Positions 43,333-51,536 of a stretch of DNA of 52,908 bases are shown piece after piece. The stretch is from Actinomycetota bacterium. GTDB lineage: Bacteria > Actinomycetota > Actinomycetes > S36-B12 > GCA-2699445. Under the pieces are notes generated by a model. It was not told the DNA's origin. It saw only the letters and a program-made list of their open reading frames with translations, and did not search any database. Location: NCBI GenBank assembly GCA_029978705.1, contig JAPOIY010000017.1, positions 1 to 52,908 on the forward strand, read 5' to 3'. Numbering within the stretch: position 1 is the stretch's first letter; every line of letters begins with the position of its first letter. A program made the translations under genes and the position numbers.

Positions 43333-43995
43333 TCAGGGCGCCAGCCGGGTGATCTCCCAGGCCTCCGCATCATCCAGGGCAGCGCCGGGGCGCCGGGCCC
43401 GGAACACGAGGCGGTCGTGCAAGCGCGATGGCTGGCCCTGCCAGAACTCGATGGCGGAGACCGTCACCCGGTACCCGCCCCAGTGGTCCGGGACGGGCAC
43501 AGGGTCGTCCGGGAACCGCGCCCCGGCGCTGTGCACGAGGCCATCCAACTGGTCCCGGCCGGTCAGGGCGCGGGACTGCGGCGACGCCCACGCAGCGATC
43601 CGCGCGCCCCGGGGCCGGGTGTCGAAGTACGCCTGCACCTCGCGGCGGGATACGGGGGCGGCGGTACCGGTCATCCGGACCTGCCGATGCAGGGGGAGCC
43701 ATGCGAAGTTCAGGGCCACGCGCGGGTCGTGCCGGATCTCGGCGGCCTTGGCGGACTCCAGATTCGTGTAGAACACGACCCCGTCGGCGGCGACGGCCTT
43801 GGCCAACACCACCCGGACCGCCGGCCCCGCGGGACCGCTGGTCGCCAACGCCATGGCGTTCGGTTCCTTGACCTCCGCGGCCACGGCCTCGTCCAGCCAG
43901 TGGGCGAACTGGGCGAGCGGGCTGCCGGCGACCTCGTCCTCCCCGAGCCCGGGCACCTCGTAGTTGACCCGCGCGAAGGCGTCGCGGTTCACCAT
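43333..43995 (-). CDS. pdxH: Pyridoxamine 5'-phosphate oxidase
   Basis: 220 residues. FMN enzyme that makes PLP. AMALATSGPAGPAVRVVLAKA, GVVFYTNLESAKAAEI and ALNFAWLPLHRQVRMTG form the FMN/substrate sites; ARIAAWASPQSR and the C-terminal FWQGQPSRLHDRLVFRR-like block are conserved. ATG 43995 overlaps the end of the ribbon-helix-helix gene by seven bases, so it is part of the parA operon. Its product supplies the cofactor of the nearby SerC. Confidence 0.92.
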   Translation of the reverse strand: MVNRDAFARVNYEVPGLGEDEVAGSPLAQFAHWLDEAVAAEVKEPNAMALATSGPAGPAVRVVLAKAVAADGVVFYTNLESAKAAEIRHDPRVALNFAWLPLHRQVRMTGTAAPVSRREVQAYFDTRPRGARIAAWASPQSRALTGRDQLDGLVHSAGARFPDDPVPVPDHWGGYRVTVSAIEFWQGQPSRLHDRLVFRARRPGAALDDAEAWEITRLAP

Positions 43996-44363
43996 CGGCG
44001 GGGATCGCCGAGCCACTCCGCCAGGGCCTGCGTCACGATCGCGTCGACGCTGCTGCCCGAGTGCTTGGCGACGGCCTTGATCTCCTTCTGCACGTTCTTG
44101 GGCACCCTCACCGACATCTTGACGGCTTTGTCGGAGGCGCGGTTGGCTCCGCGCAGCACGTCGGAGGTGGCCTGGCCGGCCGACTGGAACCGCTTCTTGC
44201 CCTGTTTGGACTTCTTGCGCTTCTTTGGGGCCGGAACGTCCGGCTCCTCCGCCGCGACGTCCCGGGTGAGCTGGGTCGGCACCTGAGTGGGGGCCACCGA
44301 CAGGGCCGGGTGCAGGTCGGCGTCCTCGGCCCGCTTCAGGGCCGGACGCGGCTGCGGCTTCAT
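43989..44363 (-). CDS. Ribbon-helix-helix partner of ParA, with basic linker
   Basis: 124 residues. A Pro-rich start, a very basic linker (KKRKKSKQGKKRF), and a C-terminal ribbon-helix-helix pattern: strand KMSVRVP, helix KNVQKEIKAVAKHSG, helix SVDAIVTQALAEWL. Small RHH proteins such as ParG act as centromere-binding partners of ParA ATPases without HTH domains. ATG overlaps the parA stop (ATGA). Here the pair is chromosomal and joined to pdxH, so its cargo is unknown. Confidence 0.78.
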   Translation of the reverse strand: MKPQPRPALKRAEDADLHPALSVAPTQVPTQLTRDVAAEEPDVPAPKKRKKSKQGKKRFQSAGQATSDVLRGANRASDKAVKMSVRVPKNVQKEIKAVAKHSGSSVDAIVTQALAEWLGDPRRW

Positions 44364-45136
44364 CTGCTGACTCCTGTCTGGGTCCGGCGGTACAACTCGC
44401 CGAACACCTGGTCGAACACTCTGCCCACGGCCGCCCCTGACCGTCCGCTGGCGCGGAACGGAACGCCGGCGCCCTCCGCCCGCTGGATCACGGAGCGCTC
44501 CGGAACCGGCGGCTGGACGATCAGCGAGGGATACGCCTGCTCGAGTTCCGCCACCCGATACTTGTGCTCCCCCAGCGTCGCGCGCAACCGGTTGACCACG
44601 ATCCCGATGGCCCGCAGCCGCAGATTGGTGTTGTCCCGCACCACGGTCACGGCCTCGAGGGCCTGTTCCGCGCCGGCCAGGGCGAAGTAGCCGGGTTCGG
44701 TGACGACGACCGCGTGGGAGGCGGCGGCCAGCCCGTTTCGGGTGACCTCCCCCAGCGATGGCGGACAGTCCATGAGCACCAGGTCGTAGTCGTCGGCCAC
44801 CCCCCGCAGGGCACGTCGCAGCCGCAGGGCGGAGGCAGCGTCGCCGGGCCGGTTGCGGTGCTCCAGCGATGCCTCGGCGGGGATGAGGTCGACCATGGGA
44901 CCCCACCCGCTCGCGGTGACCGCGTCGGCGGCCACGCCGTCGCGCGCGTCGGCCAGGACATCGCCGGTGCTGAACCGGGTGGTCGGCGGGTTCAGCCCGA
45001 GGGTGGCGTTCGCTTGCGGGTCCAGGTCGACGACCAGCACCCGCAGTCCGTTGTTCGCCGCCGACTCGGCGAGCCCCAGGGTGACGGTGGTCTTTCCCAC
45101 GCCCCCCTTGAGGGCCACCATGGTCAGCGCCAGCAT
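44360..45136 (-). CDS. ParA-family ATPase without DNA-binding domain
   Basis: 258 residues. KGGVGKTT (9-16) is the deviant Walker A with the signature Lys, DLDPQANATLGL the second box, and LVLMDCPPSLGEVTRNGL Walker B. There is no N-terminal HTH, as in type Ib plasmid ParA and in cargo-positioning ATPases such as McdA and PpfA. CAGACT ends six bases before ATG 45136. It leads an operon with the RHH protein and pdxH. Confidence 0.9.
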   Translation of the reverse strand: MLALTMVALKGGVGKTTVTLGLAESAANNGLRVLVVDLDPQANATLGLNPPTTRFSTGDVLADARDGVAADAVTASGWGPMVDLIPAEASLEHRNRPGDAASALRLRRALRGVADDYDLVLMDCPPSLGEVTRNGLAAASHAVVVTEPGYFALAGAEQALEAVTVVRDNTNLRLRAIGIVVNRLRATLGEHKYRVAELEQAYPSLIVQPPVPERSVIQRAEGAGVPFRASGRSGAAVGRVFDQVFGELYRRTQTGVSR

Positions 45137-45142
45137 TCGGGC

Positions 45143-45148
45143 AGTCTG
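45143..45148 (-). promoter_or_regulatory. Candidate -10 element of the parA operon
   Basis: Minus-strand CAGACT, six bases before the ATG. The first base departs from TANNNT. Confidence 0.35.
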
Positions 45149-45210
45149 CCACGGATGACGGGACCGGGCGCCAAGTTCGCGCGGCGCTAACCGGTCGTGT
45201 CGGGACGCCG

Positions 45211-46542
45211 TCAGGTCCCGTCGGACTTCACCTGCTGATAGGCCGCCAGGGCGGCATCCCGCGCGCCCGCGTGGTCCACGATGCGCCGGGGATAGCCGTG
45301 GGCGTAACCGTCGGGCTGGTCCCACGGCGTCTGCGCCCGGCGGCCCGGCAGATGAGCCAGTTCGGGGACCCACCGACGCACGTAGTCCCCGTCAGGGTCG
45401 AACCGCTCCCCCTGCAGCACGGGGTTGAAGATCCGGTAGTAGGGCGACGGGTCCATGCCCGTGCCGGCACACCACTGCCACCCCAGGCTGTTGTTGGCCA
45501 CGTCGCCGTCGACCAGGTGGCGCAGGAACCACTCCGCCCCCCACTGCCACGGCAGCAGCAGGTCCTTGGTGAGGAAGGACGCCACCACCATGCGCGCCCG
45601 GTTGTGCATCCATCCGGTGGCCTGCAGTTGCCGCATCCCCGCGTCCACCATCGGATAGCCGGTCAGGCCGGAGCACCACGCCTCGAACTGGACGCGGTCG
45701 TCGCGCCACGGCAGCCGGTCGAACCGGGCGTCGACGTTGCCCCACGCGGCGTCGGGCCGGCGGTACAGGACGTCGGCGTAGAAGTCGCGCCAGCACAGTT
45801 GCCGTACAAAAGGCTCGGCGGAGGCGGTCTCCGCGACCACGGTGCGGGGATGGATCTCCCCGAAGTGCAGCGCCGCACTCAGGTGACTCGTGCCGGGCCG
45901 GTCCGGCCGGTTGCGGTCCTCGTCGTAGCGCGCGGCGGCACCGGAGTCCACGAACTGCTGCAGTTGGGCGGCGGCGTAGGCCTCTCCCCCGGGGACATCG
46001 CAGGGCGGCAGGGGATCCCCCGAAACGGGCAGCCGCGGCGCGAACCGGGCCTCGGGGGCCGCCACGGGGGCCGCGGCCGGGTGCGTGGCCCAGGACCGCC
46101 AGTACGGGGTGAACACCGAGAAGGCGCCGCCGTCCCCTTTGCGCACGGTGCCCGGCGGGTGCAGGTAGGGCGTGTCCGCGCTGGTCATCGTGCGTCCGGC
46201 CACGGCCAGCGCCTCAGCCACGGCCCGGTCCCGGCGCAGTCCGTAGGGGCTGTAGTCGCCGCTGACCAGGACCCGCTCGGCGTGCGCCGCCTCGGCGACA
46301 TCGGGCACCACCTGCGCCGGGTCGCCGGTGCGCACGAGGAGACCGGCTCCTCCCTGCTCCCGGATGTCGGCGTCCAGGGCCGCCAGGGCCGCCGCGAGCC
46401 GGGCCCGTCGCGGCTCGCCCGCCCGGGTCAGGAGGTGGTCGTCCAGCACGAAGAGGGGCAGGATCGGGGTGTCGCCCGCCGCCGCGAGGCATCCGTGGTC
46501 CGACAGCCGCAGGTCGCGCCGGAACCACACGACCACCGTCAT
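45211..46542 (-). CDS. phrB: Deoxyribodipyrimidine photolyase (CPD class I-like)
   Basis: 443 residues. VVWFRRDLRLSDH at the start binds the antenna chromophore domain; RFD...TSHLSAALHFGEIHPR, CWRDFYADVL, TGYPMVDAGMRQL and MHNRARMVVASFLTKDLL...NNSLGWQWCAGTGMD are FAD/DNA-binding blocks. Uses blue light to split pyrimidine dimers. ATG 46542 is chosen over longer frames because the family starts there and TACCGT ends six bases upstream. Suggests a light-exposed habitat. Confidence 0.95.
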   Translation of the reverse strand: MTVVVWFRRDLRLSDHGCLAAAGDTPILPLFVLDDHLLTRAGEPRRARLAAALAALDADIREQGGAGLLVRTGDPAQVVPDVAEAAHAERVLVSGDYSPYGLRRDRAVAEALAVAGRTMTSADTPYLHPPGTVRKGDGGAFSVFTPYWRSWATHPAAAPVAAPEARFAPRLPVSGDPLPPCDVPGGEAYAAAQLQQFVDSGAAARYDEDRNRPDRPGTSHLSAALHFGEIHPRTVVAETASAEPFVRQLCWRDFYADVLYRRPDAAWGNVDARFDRLPWRDDRVQFEAWCSGLTGYPMVDAGMRQLQATGWMHNRARMVVASFLTKDLLLPWQWGAEWFLRHLVDGDVANNSLGWQWCAGTGMDPSPYYRIFNPVLQGERFDPDGDYVRRWVPELAHLPGRRAQTPWDQPDGYAHGYPRRIVDHAGARDAALAAYQQVKSDGT

Positions 46543-46548
46543 CCCGAC

Positions 46549-46554
46549 ACGGTA
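46549..46554 (-). promoter_or_regulatory. -10 element of the photolyase gene
   Basis: Minus-strand TACCGT ending exactly six bases before the ATG at 46542; leaderless type. Confidence 0.6.
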
Positions 46555-46657
46555 GGGGGGCCGTCCCGGATCGGCACCTTGGGGGGCGGAGCCGGGTCGT
46601 ACGACGGTCGGCCGGGGATGCGCCACAATGGGAGGACCGGGACGAGGGGGTGGGCGT

Positions 46658-47383
46658 GTGGGTGATCTCATCGACACCACCGAGATGTACCTACGGACCG
46701 TCTACGAACTGGAGGAGGAAGGGGTGCGACCGATGCGGGCCCGGATCGCGGAACGCCTCGAGCAGAGCGGACCGACGGTCTCGCAGACGGTGGCCCGGAT
46801 GGAACGGGACGGCCTGCTGACGGTGGGCGACGACCGCACCATCGAACTGAGCCCGATGGGCCGCAGCATGGCGGCCCGGGTAATGCGTAAGCATCGCCTC
46901 GCCGAATGCCTGCTGGTCGACATCCTCCGGATGGACTGGGACCAGGTGCACTCGGAAGCCTGCCGGTGGGAACACGTGATGAGCGACGACGTGGAGCGGC
47001 GGCTGGTGGAGCTCCTCGGCCACCCCACGACGTCCCCCTTCGGCAACCCCATCCCGGCGCTGGCGGAACTGTCCCCCGGTGCCGCCGAGCCCGAGGGCGA
47101 GGACGGGGCGCTGACCCTCCTGGCCGCCGCCGAGGACAGCGTCGGCTACGTCATGGTCCGACGGATCGAGGAGTCCGCCCAGTCCGATGGCGCCGCGTGG
47201 GAGTCTTTCCGGAGGGCCGGGGTACTGGTCGGGGCCGTCGTGAAGTGCCGCCGCGGCGAGGAAGGCATCCTCGTCGGCAGCGGCGGCGAGTACACCGAGA
47301 TTCCCGCCGAGACGGCCTGTCATGTGTGGGTGCGGCCCACCCGGGCGCCCCGAGGAGAGGATGGTCGCCATGCAACTCGATGA
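46658..47383 (+). CDS. DtxR/IdeR-family iron-dependent repressor
   Basis: 241 residues. With GTG 46658 as residue 1, metal residues fall exactly on DtxR numbers: Met10, Cys102, Glu105 and His106 at the primary site, and His79, Glu83 and His98 at the ancillary site. The HTH is QSGPTVSQTVARMERDGLL, and the C-terminal SH3-like domain is present. Cys102 favours iron over the manganese-specific MntR. AGGGGG precedes the start. It overlaps the CstR-like gene, so iron and thiol sensing are translationally linked. No IdeR box was noticed in the window. Confidence 0.93.
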   Translation: MGDLIDTTEMYLRTVYELEEEGVRPMRARIAERLEQSGPTVSQTVARMERDGLLTVGDDRTIELSPMGRSMAARVMRKHRLAECLLVDILRMDWDQVHSEACRWEHVMSDDVERRLVELLGHPTTSPFGNPIPALAELSPGAAEPEGEDGALTLLAAAEDSVGYVMVRRIEESAQSDGAAWESFRRAGVLVGAVVKCRRGEEGILVGSGGEYTEIPAETACHVWVRPTRAPRGEDGRHATR

Positions 47384-47639
47384 CCAGTGCCGCACAGAGG
47401 TGACGCATCGCCTGAAGCGGATCCAGGGCCAGATCGCCGGGATCATCGCCATGATCGACGAAGGGCGCGACTGCACCGAGGTGGTGACACAGATGGCCGC
47501 GGCGAGCAAAGCCCTCGACCGGGCCGGTCTGAAGGTGATCAGTGACGGCCTGCAGCAGTGCGCCGCGGCTCAGGCCCGTGGTGAGGCGCCCCCCGTCACC
47601 ACCGAACAACTGGAAAAACTGTTCCTGAGCCTTTCGTAG
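47370..47639 (+). CDS. CsoR/CstR-family thiol-responsive repressor (CstR-like)
   Basis: 89 residues of the all-helical DUF156 family. Cys35 (EGRDC) and Cys64 (ISDGLQQC) are 29 residues apart, as in both CsoR and CstR. The CsoR copper-binding His, four residues before the second Cys, is Gly here, and the surroundings match CstR (ISENLIEC), so persulfide sensing is more likely than copper sensing. ATG 47370 has GAGGAGAGG nine bases upstream; ATG 47361 is too close to it. It overlaps the DtxR gene by 14 bases. Candidate target: the palindrome at 28461. Confidence 0.85.
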   Translation: MQLDDQCRTEVTHRLKRIQGQIAGIIAMIDEGRDCTEVVTQMAAASKALDRAGLKVISDGLQQCAAAQARGEAPPVTTEQLEKLFLSLS

Positions 47640-47651
47640 GAGAATGACGCC

Positions 47652-48443
47652 ATGACCACGCTCGTCCGGACCACCGAGACTCTGCTGCCCGACCCCATCT
47701 GCGCCGCCGCGCAGGATGTCGCCTGCGCCGCCGCGCTGGCCGACCACGGCCCCGAGGCGGTCGGCGTGCCTCTGGGTCTGCTGGCCGGGGAGGGTCTGGT
47801 GGTCACCCACCGCTTCGCCTGCACCCTCCCGGGCTACCCCGGCTGGGAGTGGTACGTGTCGGTCACCCGCGTCGAGTACTCGCGGGCGGTCACCATCGAC
47901 GAGGTGACCCTGGCGCCCGGACCCGACGCCCTGGTCGCGCCGACCTGGGTGCCCTGGTCGGACCGGCTGCACCCCGGCGACCTGTCCCCCGGCGCGGTGG
48001 TCCCGACCGCGCCGGACGACGCCCGGCTCACACCGGGCTGGAGCGGGACCGACGAGTTGGCGTCGGAGATCGACCCCGGCCCCCTGCATCCGGTCAACTG
48101 GGAACCGGGGCTGCAGCGTGCGCGGGTGCCCTCGGCGTACGGCCGGGAGTCGGCCGCAGCGCGGTGGTACAACGGCGAACACGGTCCCCGCAGCTCCTTC
48201 GCGAAGGCCGCACCCGGCGAGTGCGCGTCGTGCGGCTGGCTGCTGACCATCGGCGGCCCTCTGGGCCAGATGTTCGGCGTGTGCAGCAACCTCCTGTCCC
48301 CGGCGGACGGCCGGGTCGTGTCCCTGGATCACGGGTGCGGCGCGCACTCCGAGGCCAGTCCCGACGGTGGGGCGCGTCCGGCGCGATCAGCGACCGTCGT
48401 CGACGACCTCGCCCCGGACGACCTGGAGATGGGCCACTCCTGA
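47652..48443 (+). CDS. DUF3027 protein
   Basis: 263 residues. Conserved actinobacterial blocks: RFACTLPGYPGWEWYVSVTRV, PGDLSPGAV, and ECASCGWLLTIGGPLGQMFGVC, VSLDHGCGAHSE with four Cys and a His that could bind zinc. Function unknown. It follows the CstR-like gene by 12 bases with GTAGGAG before its ATG. A homologue lies close to serC in M. tuberculosis. Confidence 0.85.
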   Translation: MTTLVRTTETLLPDPICAAAQDVACAAALADHGPEAVGVPLGLLAGEGLVVTHRFACTLPGYPGWEWYVSVTRVEYSRAVTIDEVTLAPGPDALVAPTWVPWSDRLHPGDLSPGAVVPTAPDDARLTPGWSGTDELASEIDPGPLHPVNWEPGLQRARVPSAYGRESAAARWYNGEHGPRSSFAKAAPGECASCGWLLTIGGPLGQMFGVCSNLLSPADGRVVSLDHGCGAHSEASPDGGARPARSATVVDDLAPDDLEMGHS

Positions 48444-48461
48444 GCCCGGGCCGCCGGCCGA

Positions 48462-48467
48462 TACCCT
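48462..48467 (+). promoter_or_regulatory. -10 element of the lipoprotein gene at 48493
   Basis: TACCCT; a start about six bases later would give a 19-base leader containing GGAGGG. Confidence 0.45.
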
Positions 48468-48492
48468 GGACGCGAACGAACTGGAGGGTTCC

Positions 48493-48948
48493 ATGCGCCG
48501 CGCTCACGTCATCGGTCTGGCCGCCCTGGGCGCCGCCGCGCTGACCCTCACCGGGTGTGAGAAGCCGGCACCGGGAATCACGATGTTCAGCGGGTCGAGC
48601 AGCATTCGGTCGGAGGCACTGTGCTGGGCCTTCGACTCCGACCAACTCGACCCGGGCGAGTGCGCGGACGAGATCCTGCAGGGACGCGCCACCGAAGGGG
48701 CCCAACTCCTGGCGGCCGCGCCCGGGAACACCGTCGGGATCAGCGTCGACCCGGTCGTGGCCGAGTCCGGGTGGAACATCGTCATCGGCGGCCAGTCACT
48801 GTCGGAGACCCCGCTGACCACGAACTACTTCCGGTTCACGCTGCCGCTGCAACTGGGCTCGCAGGTACTGCCCGTACAGATCGTGTCGGGGCAGAACAGC
48901 CAGATCCGGGGCGTGTGGATCGTCGGGTTGCAGCCCACCCAGAACTGA
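48493..48948 (+). CDS. Predicted lipoprotein of unknown function
   Basis: 151 residues. Signal peptide with lipobox LTGC (Cys22); the mature part has two more Cys (ALCWAF; PGECADE) that probably form a disulfide and a beta-rich C-terminal half (YFRFTLPLQLGSQVLPVQIV). GGAGGG lies six bases before the ATG. It may follow DUF3027 in the same transcript or use its own promoter. Not recognised. Confidence 0.75.
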   Translation: MRRAHVIGLAALGAAALTLTGCEKPAPGITMFSGSSSIRSEALCWAFDSDQLDPGECADEILQGRATEGAQLLAAAPGNTVGISVDPVVAESGWNIVIGGQSLSETPLTTNYFRFTLPLQLGSQVLPVQIVSGQNSQIRGVWIVGLQPTQN

Positions 48949-48958
48949 CGCGCGTCAG
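48945..48958. terminator. Perfect 14-base palindrome spanning both stop codons
   Basis: CTGACGCGCGTCAG contains the lipoprotein TGA and, on the other strand, the TGA of the cold-shock gene. Confidence 0.4.
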
Positions 48959-49338
48959 ACGTCGAGGTCGTCGGCAACGGCGCGCAGCACCTGCGCGGTG
49001 CGCTGGGACTTGGCGTCGTCAGGGTAGTGGCCGCGCCTCAGCTGGTTCGACACCCCATCGAGGGTCTTGATGACGTCCTCGAGGATGACGGCCAGCTCCT
49101 CCGCGGGCCGACGGCCGGCCTTCACCACCGACTGGGGGGCTTCGAGGATGGTCACGGACAGGGCCTGCTTGCCCTTGCGGCCCTCGGCCACGCTGAAGTC
49201 GACCCGGGTTCCGGGGCGCAACTGCGTGGTCCCCGCCGGCAGGGCCGAGATGTGCACGAAGACATCCTCGTCGTCCTCGGTCGTCAGGAAACCGAAGCCC
49301 TTCTCGGCATTGAAGAATCTGACGCGACCCGTGGGCAC
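48955..49338 (-). CDS. Cold-shock-domain protein with C-terminal extension
   Basis: 127 residues; the first 65 are a cold-shock domain with RNP1-like KGFGFLT and RNP2-like VFVHISAL, binding single-stranded RNA or DNA. The extra 60 residues (ELAVILEDVIKTLDGVSNQL...) are helical and absent from classical 67-residue CspA. Similar long forms are known in actinobacteria (CspB, near serC in M. tuberculosis). GTG start with GAGGGAG seven bases upstream; the leader is about 57 bases. Confidence 0.9.
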   Translation of the reverse strand: MPTGRVRFFNAEKGFGFLTTEDDEDVFVHISALPAGTTQLRPGTRVDFSVAEGRKGKQALSVTILEAPQSVVKAGRRPAEELAVILEDVIKTLDGVSNQLRRGHYPDDAKSQRTAQVLRAVADDLDV

Positions 49339-49380
49339 GATGCGCTCCCTCGTCCACTGCCGCGCCTGCAGGTCGCGGCT

Positions 49381-49407
49381 GGCGGTTCCTCCGCCGGGAA
49401 CAGGCTA
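49381..49407 (-). promoter_or_regulatory. Promoter and 5'-terminal hairpin of the cold-shock mRNA
   Basis: Minus-strand TAGCCT (49402-49407) includes the TAG stop of larE. Six bases downstream, the predicted first transcribed base begins GGCGG-AGGAA-CCGCC (49395-49381), a five-base-pair hairpin at the very 5' end with an SD-like loop. Such structures can protect mRNAs or modulate translation. Start site inferred only from spacing. Confidence 0.45.
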
Positions 49408-50271
49408 GTCCACGAGGGGAAGATCCCACGAACTCGCGACAGATCCGGCAGTCAGACCCTCGTTCAGGGAACCGCTGCGGAAGCCGCGCGGGTCGAGCTC
49501 CGCGCGGGGAAATCCGGCCGCCGCCACCACCGCGACGACATCGGTCGAGTGGGCGGCGGCCACGAGGCTGGAGTCGACCTCGATCCGGGCGCGGTCGCCG
49601 AGATCGCGCACCCGCAGGTTGCGCACCGCCAGGCCGCGCCCGGCCAGTTCCGCGCGGGCGGCGGCCTCGGCGCGGTCCACCCGCGCCAGCCGTTCCCCAT
49701 CGACCGGGACGCCGTAGGCGATCCGACTGGCCAGGCAGGCGGCCTGCGGCTTGTCCCACGTGGGCAGGCACCAGTCGCGGGACGCCGCCCGCACGTCCGC
49801 CTTGGTCAGCCCGGCGTCGGCGAGGGGGGTGACGATGCTGCGCTCCGCAGCGGCCCGCAGCCCGGGGCGATGCGGTTCCCGGACATCGTCGGCGTTCGTG
49901 CCCGTGGCGACGTGGGCGAGTCCCCGGCGCGCCGCCAGCACGGCGAGCTCATCGCCGAGCGCCGACTTGCAGTGATAGCAGCGGTCGGGGCCGTTGCCGA
50001 CGTACCCCGGGCGCGTCATCTCGTCGGTCGCCACGGCTACGTGCGCGACGCCGAGGCCCGTGGCGAAGCGGTGCGCCTGTTGCCACTCGCCTGTGGCGAG
50101 GGACGCCGCGGTCGAGGTGGCCGCCAGCACGCGGTCGGAGCCCAGGCTGCGCACGGCTGCCGCCAGCAGGAAGGCCGAGTCGGCCCCGCCGCTGAAGGCG
50201 ACGACGAGAGAGCCGAGCTCCCGCAGGTGCAGGTCGAGCCGGCCCAGCCTCTCGGCGAGCGCTGCCGTCAC
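49405..50271 (-). CDS. larE: ATP-dependent sacrificial sulfur transferase LarE-like
   Basis: 288 residues. PP-loop SGGADSA (27-33) activates its substrate with ATP; Cys179 in [11 protein letters not shown] aligns with LarE Cys176, the Cys whose sulfur is given up to form the nickel-pincer cofactor of lactate racemase. CYHCK (98-102) is a second Cys pair. No larA, larB or larC is in the window. Its GTG overlaps the gpmA stop (GTGA). Confidence 0.88.
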   Translation of the reverse strand: MTAALAERLGRLDLHLRELGSLVVAFSGGADSAFLLAAAVRSLGSDRVLAATSTAASLATGEWQQAHRFATGLGVAHVAVATDEMTRPGYVGNGPDRCYHCKSALGDELAVLAARRGLAHVATGTNADDVREPHRPGLRAAAERSIVTPLADAGLTKADVRAASRDWCLPTWDKPQAACLASRIAYGVPVDGERLARVDRAEAAARAELAGRGLAVRNLRVRDLGDRARIEVDSSLVAAAHSTDVVAVVAAAGFPRAELDPRGFRSGSLNEGLTAGSVASSWDLPLVD

Positions 50272-51017
50272 GCGCGGCCCTGCGCGGCGACCGCCGCCGC
50301 TGCCTCCGCGGCGGTCTCGGGGTCGAGGTACTCCCCACCCGGGACGGTGGGGCGCAGTTGGTCGTCCAGGCGGTAGACCAGGGGAATGCCGGTGGGGATG
50401 TTGAGGCCGACGATGTCATCGTCGCTGATGCCGTCGAGGTGTTTCACCAGCGCCCGCAGGGAGTTTCCGTGCGCGGTGACCAGGACGGTCCGCCCGTCGC
50501 GCAGGTCGGGGACGATGGAGTCGTACCAGTACGGCAGCATCCGGTCGACCACGTCCTTGAGGCATTCCGCGGCCGGCATCTGTTCGGGAGCCAGTTGCGC
50601 GTAACGCGGGTCGTAGGTCTGTGCCCATTCACTGTCGGGGTCGATGGGAGGCGGCGGAGTGTCGTACGCGCGGCGCCACAGCATGAACTGCTCCTCGCCG
50701 AACTCGGCAAGCGTCTCCGCCTTGTTCTTCCCCTGCAGGGCGCCGTAGTGGCGTTCGTTGAGCCGCCAGTTGCGGCGCACCGGGATCCACGAGCGGCCCG
50801 CTTCGTGCAGTGCCAGTTCGGAGGTGCGGATGGCGCGGGTGAGCAGGGACGTGTGCAGTACGTCGGGCAGCAGGTCCTGGTCGGCGAGCATCGCGCCGGC
50901 GCGCTGCGCCTCGGCGGCTCCCTTGTCGGTGACGTCGACGTCCACCCATCCCGTGAACAGGTTCTCGGCGTTCCACTCGCTCTGGCCGTGCCGCAACAGG
51001 ATGAGAGTCATCGTCAT
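50268..51017 (-). CDS. gpmA: 2,3-bisphosphoglycerate-dependent phosphoglycerate mutase
   Basis: 249 residues. [10 protein letters not shown] carries the phospho-His10; [17 protein letters not shown] and [11 protein letters not shown] carry the other active-site residues. Interconverts 3- and 2-phosphoglycerate in glycolysis. ATG overlaps the YbjN stop (ATGA) and is followed by larE with a 4-base overlap. The order mshA, YbjN, gpm is conserved in actinobacteria. Confidence 0.96.
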   Translation of the reverse strand: MTMTLILLRHGQSEWNAENLFTGWVDVDVTDKGAAEAQRAGAMLADQDLLPDVLHTSLLTRAIRTSELALHEAGRSWIPVRRNWRLNERHYGALQGKNKAETLAEFGEEQFMLWRRAYDTPPPPIDPDSEWAQTYDPRYAQLAPEQMPAAECLKDVVDRMLPYWYDSIVPDLRDGRTVLVTAHGNSLRALVKHLDGISDDDIVGLNIPTGIPLVYRLDDQLRPTVPGGEYLDPETAAEAAAAVAAQGRA

Positions 51018-51514
51018 GAGTCGGATTCTGCCGCATCGGGTGCGAGATGACGGAACGCCGCCAGGTTGGCGGTGGACTCCCCGCGGGACTCACGCCACCG
51101 CCACTCGGCCGCGATGGCGGTGGCGAAGCCCTTCTCGAGGATGAGGTTGAAGTCCCCGTCGGCGTGGGTCAGGATCTGGCCCATCAGGCTGTCCAGCCGG
51201 TCCGCGCTGACGCAGGCGAGGGGGATTCGCCCCACCAGGTAGATGTCGCCGAGATGGTCCACGCTGTAGGCCAGCCCGAACATGCGCGCGTTACGCTCCA
51301 GCAGCCAGCGGTAGACCTCAGCGAAGTTCTCGTCGGGGCAGCGCGCGACGAAGGCGTTGAGGCTGACCGAGTGGGCCCCGACAACGACCGACACAGTGGT
51401 CTTGAGTTTGCGTTCGCCGGGCAGCTCCACCACGAACGCGGTCGCGGAGACCTGGTCGAAGTCGAAGTCGCCGTCCACCAGGTACCGGCGCACGGTCTCG
51501 ACCGCGTCGGGCAT
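51014..51514 (-). CDS. YbjN-domain protein
   Basis: 166 residues. [54 protein letters not shown] and [14 protein letters not shown] fit YbjN/secretion-chaperone-like folds. Function unknown. ATG 51514 is chosen with GGGAGA five bases upstream; GTG 51517 overlaps that signal. It lies 22 bases after mshA and is coupled to gpmA. Confidence 0.86.
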   Translation of the reverse strand: MPDAVETVRRYLVDGDFDFDQVSATAFVVELPGERKLKTTVSVVVGAHSVSLNAFVARCPDENFAEVYRWLLERNARMFGLAYSVDHLGDIYLVGRIPLACVSADRLDSLMGQILTHADGDFNLILEKGFATAIAAEWRWRESRGESTANLAAFRHLAPDAAESDS

Positions 51515-51536
51515 CACGCTCTCCCTTCCGCGGGGA

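Noticed and set aside
43989-45136. Plasmid partition locus indicating an integrated plasmid
   Set aside because: No replication gene, iterons or composition change; the pair is joined to pdxH beside ordinary core genes.
47370-47639. Copper-sensing CsoR
   Set aside because: The copper-binding His four residues before the second Cys is Gly, and no copper ATPase or chaperone gene is adjacent.
49385-49401. Alternative hairpin GTTCC/GGAAC in the cold-shock leader forming a two-state switch
   Set aside because: One arm lies between the -10 and the predicted start, so it would not be transcribed.
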